DNA of 64,000 bases from Frateuria aurantia DSM 6220 (GTDB lineage Bacteria; Pseudomonadota; Gammaproteobacteria; Xanthomonadales; Rhodanobacteraceae): positions 1,736,001 through 1,800,000 of the forward strand of contig NC_017033.1 in assembly GCF_000242255.2 (NCBI RefSeq), given 5' to 3'. The notes under the pieces are model-generated. The model was not told the origin of the DNA and ran no database searches. It was given only the letters and a program-made list of their open reading frames with translations. Positions 26,373-36,636 of the stretch are shown here, one piece after another. The translations under genes were made by a program, and so were the position numbers. Position 1 is the first letter of the stretch; each line of letters opens with the position of its first letter.

Positions 26373-27231
26373 CCTTCCTCCCGTGCTCAGTGTCGAGCAG
26401 TTGCGCCAGCTGCTGTCGGCCCGGCCCTTGCTTGTTGACTGCCGCTTCGATCTCGCTCGACCCGACGCCGGTCGCCACGCCTGGCAGGCCGGGCATCTGC
26501 CGGGGGCCGTGCATGCCGATCTGGATCGCGATCTTTCGGATCTGTCACGGGTCAGTTGGGGTCTGGGTCGGCATCCGCTGCCTGCGGCCGAAGCCTGGGC
26601 CGCCACGCTGGGGCGTTGGGGCTGGACCCCCGGCAGGGCATTGATTGCCTACGATGCGGCGGGCGGGGCGATGGCCGCCGCACGGATGTGGTGGCTGGCC
26701 AGAAGCAGCGGTATCCGCCAGGTGGCGGTTCTGGATGGCGGTCTGCCGGCCTGGCAAGCCGCTGGCGGCGAGCTGGGCCAGGCTGCGCCTGAGTCCGAAT
26801 CGTCGGATATACGGATGGAGCTGGCCTGGCCAGCCCGGACTCAGGCCACCGCTGAAGAATTGACGACAGGCGTTGCCGCAGGTACGACGGTGCTGCTGGA
26901 TGCGCGGGCTCCGGCACGTTTCAGTGGCGAGGTCGAGCCTATCGATGCGGTGGCCGGCCATGTGCCGGGTGCGCTCAATCGGCCCTTTGCCTTGAATCTG
27001 GAAGCTGACGGCCGCTTCCGCCCGGCCGCTGTACTGCGGGCTGAGTTCACGGAACTGCTGGGAGGGCGCGAACCCGGTCAGATGGTGCACATGTGCGGTT
27101 CCGGCGTGTCGGCCTGCCACAATCTGCTGGCGATGGAGCATGCCGGACTCATCGGCTCGCGTCTGTATCCGCCTTCATGGAGTGGCTGGATCAGCGAGCC
27201 TCGTCGCAAGATCGCGCGTGGGTCGTCCTGA
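26365..27231 (+). CDS. Rhodanese-family sulfurtransferase (SseA-like)
   Basis: 288 residues with two rhodanese domains. The N-terminal domain has LLVDCRFDLARPDAGRHAW and HLPGAVHADLDRDLS; the C-terminal one has LLDARAPARFSGEVEPID and HVPGALNRPFA. The active-site loop CGSGVSACHNLLAME carries the catalytic Cys. The CG[S/T]GVTA form is typical of 3-mercaptopyruvate sulfurtransferases, which transfer sulfur to cyanide or thiols. ATG 26365 overlaps the nudix stop by 8 bases. Confidence 0.88.
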   Translation: MSDLPPVLSVEQLRQLLSARPLLVDCRFDLARPDAGRHAWQAGHLPGAVHADLDRDLSDLSRVSWGLGRHPLPAAEAWAATLGRWGWTPGRALIAYDAAGGAMAAARMWWLARSSGIRQVAVLDGGLPAWQAAGGELGQAAPESESSDIRMELAWPARTQATAEELTTGVAAGTTVLLDARAPARFSGEVEPIDAVAGHVPGALNRPFALNLEADGRFRPAAVLRAEFTELLGGREPGQMVHMCGSGVSACHNLLAMEHAGLIGSRLYPPSWSGWISEPRRKIARGSS

Positions 27232-27398
27232 CGCTGCCTTCAAGGTCGGCGTGCGCCGACCCAGAAAACGCCATGCGAATGCCTGTCGATGGGCCTGAGG
27301 CTGGCGCGGCCTGCATGAATCACCTCGATGTCCAGGGGCAGATCAACCCACGGCGGACGGCTGCCGGTTCGGCATCCGTCCGCGTGCATCGATGATGG

Positions 27399-28859
27399 TC
27401 AGTTGCTGCCGTTCGGCAGGTCGCCGACCTGCCATTGATAACGGATCGTGTACTTCAATACCGTCTGGCCATGGGCCGGGACCTTGAGCTGGAAGCTGGT
27501 CTGGCTGGGGCCGTCCTTGATCGCGCGGGCGTTGGAATCGATGACGGTCCAGTTGGACCAGCGCTGGGGATGAGCCAGAATCCGGACCTGACTGCCGGAA
27601 CTGCCGGCATTGTCGACCGTGACCTGAAATTGCTCGTCGAGCTGGCGCCGCGCCCGGTCGATGTGGCTGGCCAGCCGTTGCTGACGGGCCGTCAATTGAA
27701 AGCTCTGGCCCAGGGTCAGTTCGATCGGCTGTGCCGCGGCGGTGTCGGACAATCGGCTGCTGCCGAGCAACTGCTGGCGGCCGTCGCTGTCTGCGGTTTT
27801 CACGTAGATGGTACCGGCGGGCAAGTTCACCGGCGCCGTGAATTCCAGCCGGGTTTCCACCGCCGGTGATTCATTGATCGGATAATTGCCCAGCTCGGGC
27901 TGCTGGCGGCCGATGGCCGAGCTGCCCAGATCGACCTGGATGCTGCGCTGGCAGGCAATGGTCTGGGCGGGATACAAGGGCAGTTGTGTGATGCTCTGGT
28001 CCGGCAGGTCCACCTCGGCCGGCAGTCGGTAGCGGCGGTAGGCATCCAGTGCCGACTGTTCCGGCAAGCTGTCCGAGGAGGCCTTGGCCATGGCCCGGAA
28101 CATCACCGGACGTACCCCGGCTTCAGCGTCAAGATTGACGGTGCCAGCGATCAGGTCCACCCGTACATGCTGCCAGTCACGGCCGCTGCGATTGCCGATG
28201 CTGGCCTGCGCATCCAGTTGCAGGCTGCAGCGATCCCCACCGGACAGGCGGGCCTGGTAGACCGCCCGCCAGCCCAGACCATGGGTGGCATAACTGAGGG
28301 CCACCGGAGCGGCGCCGGCACGATGGGCATCCAGTGCCAGCTGCAGGCTGGCCCCGCCCGCGGGAACGGACGGGCTGCGGATGGCGGCGTAGTGCTGGAT
28401 CAGCATGATGCCGTTGACGGCATCCTTGATGGCCAGGCCATTCTGGCTGGACAGCACCGTGCCCTGGGCGATGACCTGGCCATTGTCACCGATCACGTCC
28501 ACACGCTTGCCCAGCAGGGCCAGTGCGGGGTTGCCCGAGGGGGGCAGCAGCTGGCTGGAGCGCAGCGTCCAGGCTCCGTCGGGGCTTTGTAGGCTCAGGG
28601 TCTGGGGATCCAGCAGCGGGGGCAGGGAATCGATGCGCTGCGTCTGGAGGCCGGACTGCAGAGGCAGGCTGCGGTCCTCGTTGACCATCGCGTAGCCGCT
28701 GTCGACCGTGCCATCCGCCGTGGCCGAGAACAGGGCATTGCCGGTATCCCGATAAATGGTCAGGCCGGGTTCCCGCGCGGCGGCCACGGACATGGCCGAG
28801 GCTGTGCACAGCAGGGCCAAGGCAATGCTGAGAGGGCGCCGGGTTGCGCGTAGGGACAT
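27399..28859 (-). CDS. Secreted DUF4139 domain protein
   Basis: 486 residues with a signal peptide (to MSVAAA). The body contains LSYATHGLGWRAVYQARL, YSQ-like beta repeats, ETRLEFTAPVNLPAGTIYVK and the C-terminal VPAHGQTVLKYTIRYQW, which are typical of the DUF4139 family of all-beta periplasmic proteins. Their function is unknown. ATG 28859 has a good ribosome site (AGGAG). The protein is convergent with the sulfurtransferase gene and downstream of the thioesterase gene, with a gap of 37 bases. Confidence 0.8.
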   Translation of the reverse strand: MSLRATRRPLSIALALLCTASAMSVAAAREPGLTIYRDTGNALFSATADGTVDSGYAMVNEDRSLPLQSGLQTQRIDSLPPLLDPQTLSLQSPDGAWTLRSSQLLPPSGNPALALLGKRVDVIGDNGQVIAQGTVLSSQNGLAIKDAVNGIMLIQHYAAIRSPSVPAGGASLQLALDAHRAGAAPVALSYATHGLGWRAVYQARLSGGDRCSLQLDAQASIGNRSGRDWQHVRVDLIAGTVNLDAEAGVRPVMFRAMAKASSDSLPEQSALDAYRRYRLPAEVDLPDQSITQLPLYPAQTIACQRSIQVDLGSSAIGRQQPELGNYPINESPAVETRLEFTAPVNLPAGTIYVKTADSDGRQQLLGSSRLSDTAAAQPIELTLGQSFQLTARQQRLASHIDRARRQLDEQFQVTVDNAGSSGSQVRILAHPQRWSNWTVIDSNARAIKDGPSQTSFQLKVPAHGQTVLKYTIRYQWQVGDLPNGSN

Positions 28860-28896
28860 GGACTCGCTCCTTTGACTTGCCGATGAAAAGTGATGC

Positions 28897-29343
28897 TCAG
28901 TGAGCCTCGGTATCGCCCAGAGCACGCCGGATGGCGGCGGGAATGGTGACCGGCCGGCCGGTGTCGCTGTCTGTCCAGACCATGACGGTACGGCATTCGG
29001 CATGCAGTCGTGTGGCCAGCTCCGACCCTTCCGGTCGGGTCAGCAGGCGATAGCCGAGGGTGGCCGAACTGTTGCCGAGTCGTTCGCAGTACAGCTCGAT
29101 ATACACCGTCGCCGGCCATTCGATGGGCAGGCGATACTGGATCTCGCAAGCCGCCATCAGCGCCCGGGACTGGTGGATGTCGAGGGCCTCAGGAACGGTG
29201 CTCATCCAGGCCAGTCTCGACTCCTCCAGATAACGCATATAGACCGCATTGTTGACATGGTTGAAAGCATCCATGTCGCCCCAGCGGACGGGGACTTCGG
29301 TGGTTCCGATCAGGCGCGGTGTCGCAGGGACTTCCGATGACAT
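28897..29343 (-). CDS. Acyl-CoA thioesterase, 4HBT/YbgC-like hotdog fold
   Basis: 148 residues with VRWGDMDAFNHVNNAVYMRYLEESRLAW, of which the D-x-N-x-H-V-N-N-x-x-Y core (DMDAFNHVNNAVY) is the 4-hydroxybenzoyl-CoA thioesterase active-site motif with the catalytic Asp. The remaining sequence (YIELYCERLGNSSATLGYRL) fits a single hotdog domain. It hydrolyses short acyl-CoA or aryl-CoA esters, with the substrate not predictable. I chose ATG 29343, because the open frame upstream shows no homology. Confidence 0.85.
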   Translation of the reverse strand: MSSEVPATPRLIGTTEVPVRWGDMDAFNHVNNAVYMRYLEESRLAWMSTVPEALDIHQSRALMAACEIQYRLPIEWPATVYIELYCERLGNSSATLGYRLLTRPEGSELATRLHAECRTVMVWTDSDTGRPVTIPAAIRRALGDTEAH

Positions 29344-30774
<1,431 letters not shown>

Positions 30775-30787
30775 GGACGACGCAGGC

Positions 30788-31567
30788 ATGTCCGCGATGT
30801 CACGCCCTTTGGTGATCTGCCACATGATGAGTTCGATCGACGGGCGCCTGCTGGTCGATCGCTGGACGCTCCATGCCGATGGCAGCGGGCTGTCCGGCAT
30901 CAGCAGGATGTACGAGTCCTGCGGACAGCAACTGGCGGCCGATGCCTTCATCATCGGCCGGCGCTCGATGAGCGAATTTGATCAGGTGCAAATCGGAGAT
31001 GCGAGCGTAGGGCCTGCGAAGGCCCGCCGCCCCTACCGTGATTCCGAGGCCCATGGCCGCTGGGCGGTGGTGCTGGATCCCGGCGGACGGCTGCGTTACG
31101 CCGGACCACGGGTCGAGGGCGAGCCGGTGCTGGCTGTGCTGTCAACGCAGGTCACGGATGTCTATCTCGCCGAGCTGCGCCGCCACGGCGTGTCTTATGC
31201 CTTTGCGGGCAAGGATGGCCGCGATCTGGACGCGGCGCTGACGGTGCTGCACGAAGTATTCGATGTGGATCGGCTGCTGCTGGAAGGAGGCGGCGTGACC
31301 AATGGCCGGTTCTTTGCGGCAGGTCTGGTCGACGAGATGAGTTTGTTGATCTACCCGGGGCTGGACGGGCGTGCCGGCAGTCCAGCCATTATCGAGGCCG
31401 AGGTGGCGCCCGGGCTTCCGGTGTTTCCTGGCATGAAACTTCAATCCATGTCCACCCAGGTGCTGGCGGCCGGCTATGTCTGGCTGCGCTATCAGGTGGT
31501 CGTTCCAGCCCATGCGACGGAGTCGATATCCCATGGCGATCAGCCAGCAAGCCTTGCAGAACCTTGA
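30788..31567 (+). CDS. RibD C-terminal/dihydrofolate reductase-like protein
   Basis: 259 residues. The N-terminus VICHMMSSIDGRLLVDRW, then FIIGRRSMSEFDQ, VLDPGGRLRY and LLLEGGGVTNGRFFAAGLVDE are hallmarks of the RibD_C reductase fold, which binds NADPH. These proteins are related to the riboflavin reductase but, outside the rib operon, act on unknown substrates. The 3' end overlaps the next gene by 35 bases. The region is in one operon with the aldo/keto reductase. Confidence 0.85.
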   Translation: MSAMSRPLVICHMMSSIDGRLLVDRWTLHADGSGLSGISRMYESCGQQLAADAFIIGRRSMSEFDQVQIGDASVGPAKARRPYRDSEAHGRWAVVLDPGGRLRYAGPRVEGEPVLAVLSTQVTDVYLAELRRHGVSYAFAGKDGRDLDAALTVLHEVFDVDRLLLEGGGVTNGRFFAAGLVDEMSLLIYPGLDGRAGSPAIIEAEVAPGLPVFPGMKLQSMSTQVLAAGYVWLRYQVVVPAHATESISHGDQPASLAEP

Positions 31568-32294
31568 GTTCCTGTTTCCCGCCGACCAGTCCGAGCTGCC
31601 CCGGACTGATCCCGATCTGGTCGAGATCTTTGCCAACTTTGCCTTTGACGAGGTGCTGCGGGAGAGCCTGCTGCCGCAGCGTACCCGACTGATGGTGCAG
31701 CTGGCCGCCTTGATCGCGACCGGCGCGCAGACCGAGTTCAAGGTCATGCTGGAAGCCGCGGCAAGTGCAGGCGTCACCCCGGTCGAGATGAAGGAGGTGG
31801 TCTATCAGGCCGTACCCTATGTCGGTCTGGGCCGCACGATTGATTTCGTCCACCTGCTCAATGAGTATCTGCTGGCCGATGGCGTGGCATTGCCGCTGCC
31901 TTCGCAGGCCACCACCACGGCCGCGGACCGGATGGCCAAGGGGCTGGCGCTGCAGAAGGCCGTTGCCGGCGCCGAGGTGATCGAGGCGATGCAGGCCAGT
32001 GCGCCTGCGGATCTCGTGCATGTGCAGCGCTTCCTCAGCGGAAACTGCTTTGGGGATCATGTCAGCCGGGCCGGACTGGACATCGCCACCCGCGAGCTGG
32101 TCACGCTTGCCTTGTTGGCCAGTCTGGGTGGTTGCGATCCGCAGCTGCAGGGGCATGTCGCCATCAATCTGAAGGTCGGCAATGACCGATGGGTGCTGAT
32201 CGATGTCGTGGCGCAGATTCTGCCGTTCATCGGTTATCCGCGTGCGCTCAACGCTCTGCGTGGCATCCAGGAGAAGGCACCGGCCCAGAACTGA
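31533..32294 (+). CDS. Two-domain carboxymuconolactone decarboxylase-like protein
   Basis: 253 residues with two AhpD/CMD-type units. The first covers about residues 20-110 (RTRLMVQLAALIATGAQTEF, VTPVEMKEVVYQAVPYVG) and lacks a Cys pair. The second covers about 140-250 (RELVTLALLASLGGCDPQLQGH, then VVAQILPFIGYPRALNAL) and keeps a single Cys. Such proteins often act as electrophile or peroxide detoxifiers beside aldo/keto reductases. ATG 31533 lies inside the preceding gene and has GGAG upstream. Enzymatic function is uncertain given the missing CxxC. Confidence 0.85.
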   Translation: MAISQQALQNLEFLFPADQSELPRTDPDLVEIFANFAFDEVLRESLLPQRTRLMVQLAALIATGAQTEFKVMLEAAASAGVTPVEMKEVVYQAVPYVGLGRTIDFVHLLNEYLLADGVALPLPSQATTTAADRMAKGLALQKAVAGAEVIEAMQASAPADLVHVQRFLSGNCFGDHVSRAGLDIATRELVTLALLASLGGCDPQLQGHVAINLKVGNDRWVLIDVVAQILPFIGYPRALNALRGIQEKAPAQN

Positions 32295-32357
32295 GGGCGT
32301 TATCTCCGTTCGCGCTGCAAGGCGTGTGGATGGCCGGGGACGAGAGGGATTCTGATC

Positions 32358-32967
32358 ATGAACATTTCGGTGGCAGGCGCCAACGCCAGCATCGGCCGGC
32401 TGCTCGTGGCGAGGGCGGCGGCCGAAGGGCATGCAGTCTATGCCGTGGTACGGCGTGCAATACGAGGACTGTTCCCCGAGGGTGTCCAGTAGATCGTGGC
32501 GGACATCACCCCGACCCGGAGCCCTGGACGAGGTATTGGCGGTCTGCGATGTGGTGGTTTTTTACGCATAGTGTTCGTGGCGGTCGTTACGCGATGGAGG
32601 CGGTGAATCACGGTGCAGTGAAACACGTGCTGACAGGTCTGCGCGGGCGCAGGGTCCGCGTGGCACGGATGACCGCGATCGGCATGGGCCATCACGAAGG
32701 TGTCTGCAGCCGTTCCACTGGCGGGCCCGACCGGAGGCGGCGATCCGAGCGTTTGCTGCGCGCCAGCGGGCTGTCATGCACCATCGTTCGAGCTGGCTGG
32801 TTTGATGGCAACACGCCGGACCCGCAGCGACGGCTACTTCAGGGAGGCCGCAGCCACACGCGCTGGACGGTGCCGAAGATGCCGATGGCCTGCCGCTTGC
32901 GGATGAGCCGCTCTCGGTTCGTGCCGAACTTGAGGCGATGACCGCTCTGGCGCCCAGTTCGCGCTGA
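32358..32967 (+). pseudogene. Decayed SDR/NAD(P)H-binding oxidoreductase
   Basis: A good start (MNISVAGANASIGRLLVARAA) shows the Rossmann GAxxxIGR motif, but the frame meets TAG at 32490 (after EGVQ, where IVADIT follows). A shift then gives LDEVLAVCDVVVFYA with another TAG at 32569. A third frame yields AVNHGAVKHVLTGL, VRVARMTAIGM and STGGPDRRRRSERLLRASGL plus TIVRAGWFD. A further shift gives DGLPLADEPLSVRAELEAM and a stop at 32967. These pieces in order match the atypical SDR (NmrA-like) family. At least two in-frame stops and three frameshifts make it nonfunctional unless the sequence has errors. Confidence 0.8.
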
Positions 32968-33032
32968 GCCGATAGATGCCGATGACCCATGCCGGGTGGT
33001 CGGCTTGTTCCGCAAGACACAGGAGATACCGT

Positions 33033-34049
33033 ATGTTGGGAACATTGATGTATGCCCCGGGTCAGGTGAAGGTGGAAGACGTCGCCGAGCCCAGCCTGCT
33101 CAAGCCGACCGATGCGATCATCAAGCTGGCGGCCAGCTGCATCTGCGGCTCGGATCTGTGGCCGTATCGCGGCCACGGTGACTTCGCCCAGCCGATGTCG
33201 ATGGGGCATGAGTACTGCGGTGTGGTCGTCGCCGTCGGCGAGGCGGTCTGCACGGTCAAGCCCGGCCAGTTCGTGGTCGGTTCGTTCTGCCTTTCGGACA
33301 ATACCTGCCCTCATTGCCAGTACGGGTTCCAGTCGTCCTGCGAGCAACGCGAATTCATGAGCGGTGCTCAGGCCGAACTGGCGCGGGTACCCCTGGCCGA
33401 CGGCACCCTGGTGGCGCTGGAGGCACATCCTCCGGCGGACCTGATTCCGTCCCTGCTGGCAGCATCCGATGTGCTGGGCACGGGCTGGTATGCGGCGGAT
33501 GCGGCAAGAGTCCAGCCGGGCTCCACCGTGGTTGTGGTGGGCGACGGCGCGGTGGGTCTGATGGGTGTACTGTCGGCCCGGCAGATGGGAGCGACGCGCA
33601 TCATTGCGATGAGTCGCCACAAGCAGCGCCAGGAACTGGCCCTGGAGTTCGGGGCCACCGACATCATTGCCGAGCGTGGAGAAGACGGTATTGCGGCGGT
33701 GAAGGCACTGACTCGCCATGTCGGTGCCGATGCCGTGCTGGAGTGCGTGGGCACCCAGCAGTCGATGGCGCAGGCATTGGCATGCGCGCGCCCGGGTTCG
33801 ATGATCGGCTATGTCGGCGTACCGCATGGCGTGGAATTCGACGGACAGCAGCTGTTCTTTGGCCAGAAAGGCATGCTGGGCGGCCCCGCGCCGGTGCGGC
33901 GCTTTCTGCCCGACCTGTTGGCCCTGATCGAGACGCGCAAGATCAATCCGGGCAGGGTCTTCGATCTGGAACTGCCGCTGGCCGATGCAGCGGCGGGCTA
34001 TCGCGCCATGGACAGTCGCGAGGCCATCAAGGTGTTGCTGCGGACCTGA
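33033..34049 (+). CDS. Zinc-dependent alcohol dehydrogenase family protein
   Basis: 338 residues of the medium-chain dehydrogenase/reductase superfamily. The catalytic zinc ligands are in CICGSDLWPYRG (Cys) and GHEYCG (His-Glu). The structural zinc site is the Cys cluster CLSDNTCPHCQYGFQSSC. The NAD(P) Rossmann motif is VVVVGDGAVGLMGV. It oxidises or reduces an alcohol/aldehyde of unknown identity. ATG 33033 has AGGAG 7 bases upstream. It follows the SDR remnant by 65 bases and belongs to the same co-directional cluster. Confidence 0.92.
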   Translation: MLGTLMYAPGQVKVEDVAEPSLLKPTDAIIKLAASCICGSDLWPYRGHGDFAQPMSMGHEYCGVVVAVGEAVCTVKPGQFVVGSFCLSDNTCPHCQYGFQSSCEQREFMSGAQAELARVPLADGTLVALEAHPPADLIPSLLAASDVLGTGWYAADAARVQPGSTVVVVGDGAVGLMGVLSARQMGATRIIAMSRHKQRQELALEFGATDIIAERGEDGIAAVKALTRHVGADAVLECVGTQQSMAQALACARPGSMIGYVGVPHGVEFDGQQLFFGQKGMLGGPAPVRRFLPDLLALIETRKINPGRVFDLELPLADAAAGYRAMDSREAIKVLLRT

Positions 34050-34071
34050 GCCGGCACGAGGTCGATACAGT

Positions 34072-34103
34072 TGCGCTCCGGACCCGGGCAAGCCCGGAGC
34101 GCA
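34072..34103 (+). terminator. GC hairpin after alcohol dehydrogenase gene
   Basis: TGCGCTCCGG and CCGGAGCGCA pair perfectly over 10 bp with a 12-base loop, 22 bases after the stop codon. No U-tract follows. Confidence 0.55.
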
Positions 34104-34166
34104 GCTGCAGGGTGAAGTGGCTGGCGCATGATGACGCGGCAGCGTGATGGGGCAGAGGGCGAGCCG

Positions 34167-34574
34167 ATGAAAGGTACTGAACACGATTGGAGCGTGGTGG
34201 CGCTCGAGGGCTGTGCAGGGGTTTTGCGGGTATGGCAAAGATCCTGGCCTGCCCAGGGAGGCCATCTCGGCCTTGCGGTCTGGATGGATGCCTCGACCCT
34301 GAGTTGGGAATGGGAAGTGACTCACGTCGACTCGAATCGATCCAAGGCTGGAGGTGCCGCATCCAGCCTGATCAAGGCGGGGCAGGCGGCCGAGGTGGCC
34401 GCTGCGGATATTTTCAGACGTTGCCAGCGCTCGGTGGCCGCGGGAGTGCCTGCTGTTCTCGTGCGATCGGGTTGTCCGCAGGAGGTCCCGATGCCCGGTC
34501 CGGCACGCACTGATCCGGCCAGCGCTTCATCTAAACCTCAAGATACGGTTCTACCACCAAGCGGGAGAACATGA
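34167..34574 (+). CDS. Hypothetical protein
   Basis: 135 residues starting at ATG 34167 with AGGGCGAG just upstream. I do not recognise a family. The N-terminal half is plausible as a folded domain (DWSVVALEGCAGVLRVWQ, LGLAVWMDASTLSWEWEV) followed by an Ala-rich helix (SLIKAGQAAEVAAADIFRRC), while the last 40 residues are low-complexity Pro/Ser. It reads like the short uncharacterised proteins ending in an Ala-rich helix seen in many beta/gammaproteobacteria. It could also be a chance frame, since it lies in an eroding region. Confidence 0.4.
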   Translation: MKGTEHDWSVVALEGCAGVLRVWQRSWPAQGGHLGLAVWMDASTLSWEWEVTHVDSNRSKAGGAASSLIKAGQAAEVAAADIFRRCQRSVAAGVPAVLVRSGCPQEVPMPGPARTDPASASSKPQDTVLPPSGRT

Positions 34575-34880
34575 CATTCGATACGGCGCATCGGCGCCAG
34601 CAAGCGGCGGTGCTGTCCATCATTCTGGATGCATCCATCGTTTTCACCGGACTGCCCAGAATCCACCTGGATCTGGCCTTTCCCCCCGCCCAGCTGGTCT
34701 GGGTGCAGAATCGCTGCACGGGCCGTGGCCGGGATCGGTTCCAGTGTCGACCTGGCTCAGGGCCGCCTGTACGGACTCAGCCTGGCCCAGCCAGGCACGC
34801 CTCGTCTTGCTGCGATCGCATTGCCGATGGCGGTGCTGGGCATGGGGCAAGGGCTGAGCTTTGGTCCTGATCCTACCTGC
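34571..34880 (+). pseudogene. Remnant of an MFS (DHA2/EmrB-type) transporter
   Basis: The frame from ATG 34571 encodes LSIILDASIVFTGLPRIHLD then LAFPPAQLVWVQN, which matches helix 1 and the first loop of DHA2 drug exporters (LDxxIVxxALPxIxxDL...). It is then lost, and a shifted frame encodes LAAIALPMAVLGMGQGLSFG, which resembles a late helix of the same family. The roughly 300 residues in between are missing, so this is an internally deleted, frameshifted fragment. Confidence 0.6.
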
Positions 34881-34906
34881 ACGCCAGACGCTGATGGTCC
34901 GGGCGG

Positions 34907-35911
34907 TCAGAGACTGTCTTCACCGCCGACGCGGACCAAGGTGCGTCCGAAGGATTCGCCGGCGAGCATCTTTTCGAAGACCTCGGGCAGCTGTTCCAGT
35001 CCCACGACGGCCGTGGTGATGGTGTCCAGATGGCGGGGCTTCCAGGCGCCGGCGAGGCGTTCCCATACCCGGTCGCGGATATCGCGGGCGGTGCCTGCGG
35101 AGGCGATCCCGAGCACGGAGACTCCGCGCAGGATCCAGGGCAGTACGGTGGTTTCGACCTTGATGCCGCCGGCATTGCCGCAGATGGCCAGGTTGCCGTA
35201 GGGCACGATGCGCGGCAGCAAGGCGGCCAGGGCAGGGCCGCCGACATTGTCCAGAGCGCCACCGTACTGGGCGCGCTCCAGTGGCTTGGCGGCCGGAGCC
35301 AGGGCCGAGCGGTCCAGTACTTCGGCAGCCCCCAGGGTGCGCAACTGTGCGGCGTGTCCGGTCTTGCCGCTGATCGCATGGACCTGATAGCCGGCAGCAC
35401 TGAAAATGTCGATCGCCAGCATGCCGACGCCGCCGCTGGCACCGGTGATCGCGATGGGGCCCATGTCCGGCCGCTGGCGATTTTCCTCCATCCGCAGCAG
35501 GGCCAGTGCCGCGGTGAAGCCGGCGGTACCCAGCTGCATGGCGGCGCGCAGGCTCAGCTGCCTGGGTAGCGGAATGGCCCAGCGTGAAGGCAGGCGGGCA
35601 TATTCGGCATAGCCACCGTCCAGGGTTTCGGACAGCCCGCACCCGGTGCAAAGTACCTTGTCGCCTTCGCGGAAGGCCGGATCCTCGGATGTCACCACCA
35701 CGCCGGCCAGGTCGACACCGCCGTTCAGTGGATAGCTGCGCAGAATGCGGCCCTTGCCGGTGCCGGCAAGGGCATCCTTGTAGTTGACCGAGGACCAGGC
35801 AACCTTGACCAGTACTTCCCCGGGCGTCAGCGTATCGGTCTGGATCTGCTCGATACCGCCGCGATAACCGTTTTCATCGTCGTGGATGCGAAACGCCTGG
35901 AAGCTGGTCAT
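34907..35911 (-). CDS. AcuI/YhdH-type acrylyl-CoA reductase (MDR family)
   Basis: 334 residues. SSVNYKDALAGTGKGRILRSYP then GGVDLAGVV is the YhdH/AcuI signature; GASGGVGMLAIDIFSAAGY is the NADPH Rossmann motif. C-terminal LEQLPEVFEKMLAGESFGRTLV is also family-typical. AcuI reduces toxic acryloyl-CoA to propionyl-CoA with NADPH; YhdH is the close structural homologue. No zinc ligands, as expected. It is 17 bases downstream of the LOG gene on the same strand, so probably co-transcribed. Confidence 0.88.
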   Translation of the reverse strand: MTSFQAFRIHDDENGYRGGIEQIQTDTLTPGEVLVKVAWSSVNYKDALAGTGKGRILRSYPLNGGVDLAGVVVTSEDPAFREGDKVLCTGCGLSETLDGGYAEYARLPSRWAIPLPRQLSLRAAMQLGTAGFTAALALLRMEENRQRPDMGPIAITGASGGVGMLAIDIFSAAGYQVHAISGKTGHAAQLRTLGAAEVLDRSALAPAAKPLERAQYGGALDNVGGPALAALLPRIVPYGNLAICGNAGGIKVETTVLPWILRGVSVLGIASAGTARDIRDRVWERLAGAWKPRHLDTITTAVVGLEQLPEVFEKMLAGESFGRTLVRVGGEDSL

Positions 35912-35928
35912 GGGGCACTCCTGGCCGT

Positions 35929-36525
35929 TCAGGCCTTGATGGTGTTGGCGTCAATCCATTTGGGAACATAGCCGGATTCATAGGTTTCCAGCCACTTGAA
36001 CAGACTTTCGAGTTCGGTGCCGTACCACAGGCTGTCGCGCTGCGCACCTCGCAGAAATCCTTCATCCACCATGTGGTCGATCGACTGCCGCAACAGGTCG
36101 TAATAACCGCGCGTATTGACGAAGGCACAGGGAAAGCGGTGCAGGCCGAGCTGGGCCCAGGTCAGCATTTCGAACATTTCATCCATGGTGCCGAAGCCGC
36201 CGGGCAGGGCGACGAAGGCCTCGGACAGTTCGTACAGCCGGGTCTTGCGCTGATGCATGGTCTCCACCACTTCCAGGGTGGTCAGGCCGGTATGGCCGAC
36301 TTCCTTTTCCATCAGCTGGCGGGGAATCACGCCATGGACTTCACCACCGGCGGCCAGCACCGCATCGGCCACCGCGCCCATCAGACCGACCTTGCCCCCG
36401 CCGTAGACCAGGCGGATGCCGCGTCGGGCGAGTTCCTTGCCAAAGGCTGTGGCGGTTTCTTTGTATTCGGGGTTCAGGCCACTGCTGGAGCCGCAGTAGA
36501 CACATAAAGCTTTGATCTTGCGCAT
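35929..36525 (-). CDS. LOG-family protein (TIGR00730), nucleoside 5'-monophosphate phosphoribohydrolase-like
   Basis: 198 residues. VCVYCGSSSG-like N-terminus (ALCVYCGSSSGLNPEY), LVYGGGKVGLMGAVADA and the PGGxGTxxE motif in ALPGGFGTMDEMFEMLTW define the LOG (lysine decarboxylase-like) fold. Proteins of this group release the base from nucleoside monophosphates, including cytokinin ribotides, and are not true lysine decarboxylases. The start ATG 36525 has AGGA at 7 bases; MPSGSD six codons upstream is possible. Confidence 0.9.
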   Translation of the reverse strand: MRKIKALCVYCGSSSGLNPEYKETATAFGKELARRGIRLVYGGGKVGLMGAVADAVLAAGGEVHGVIPRQLMEKEVGHTGLTTLEVVETMHQRKTRLYELSEAFVALPGGFGTMDEMFEMLTWAQLGLHRFPCAFVNTRGYYDLLRQSIDHMVDEGFLRGAQRDSLWYGTELESLFKWLETYESGYVPKWIDANTIKA

Positions 36526-36581
36526 ATCGGATCCTGAAGGCATCGTAACGCCGATCCGATCAAGTATAGCGCTTGCAGATA

Positions 36582-36621
36582 CCCGTCGTGCGGCAGGACA
36601 TGATCCTTGCCGCACGACGGG
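36582..36621 (-). terminator. Strong GC hairpin after lpdA, no U-tract
   Basis: CCCGTCGTGCGGCA and TGCCGCACGACGGG pair perfectly over 14 bp around a 12-base loop. The hairpin lies 16 bases beyond the lpdA stop and before the LOG gene start. It probably ends or protects the sucA-sucB-lpdA transcript. Confidence 0.65.
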
Positions 36622-36636
36622 TTCAGGCTGCCGGGC

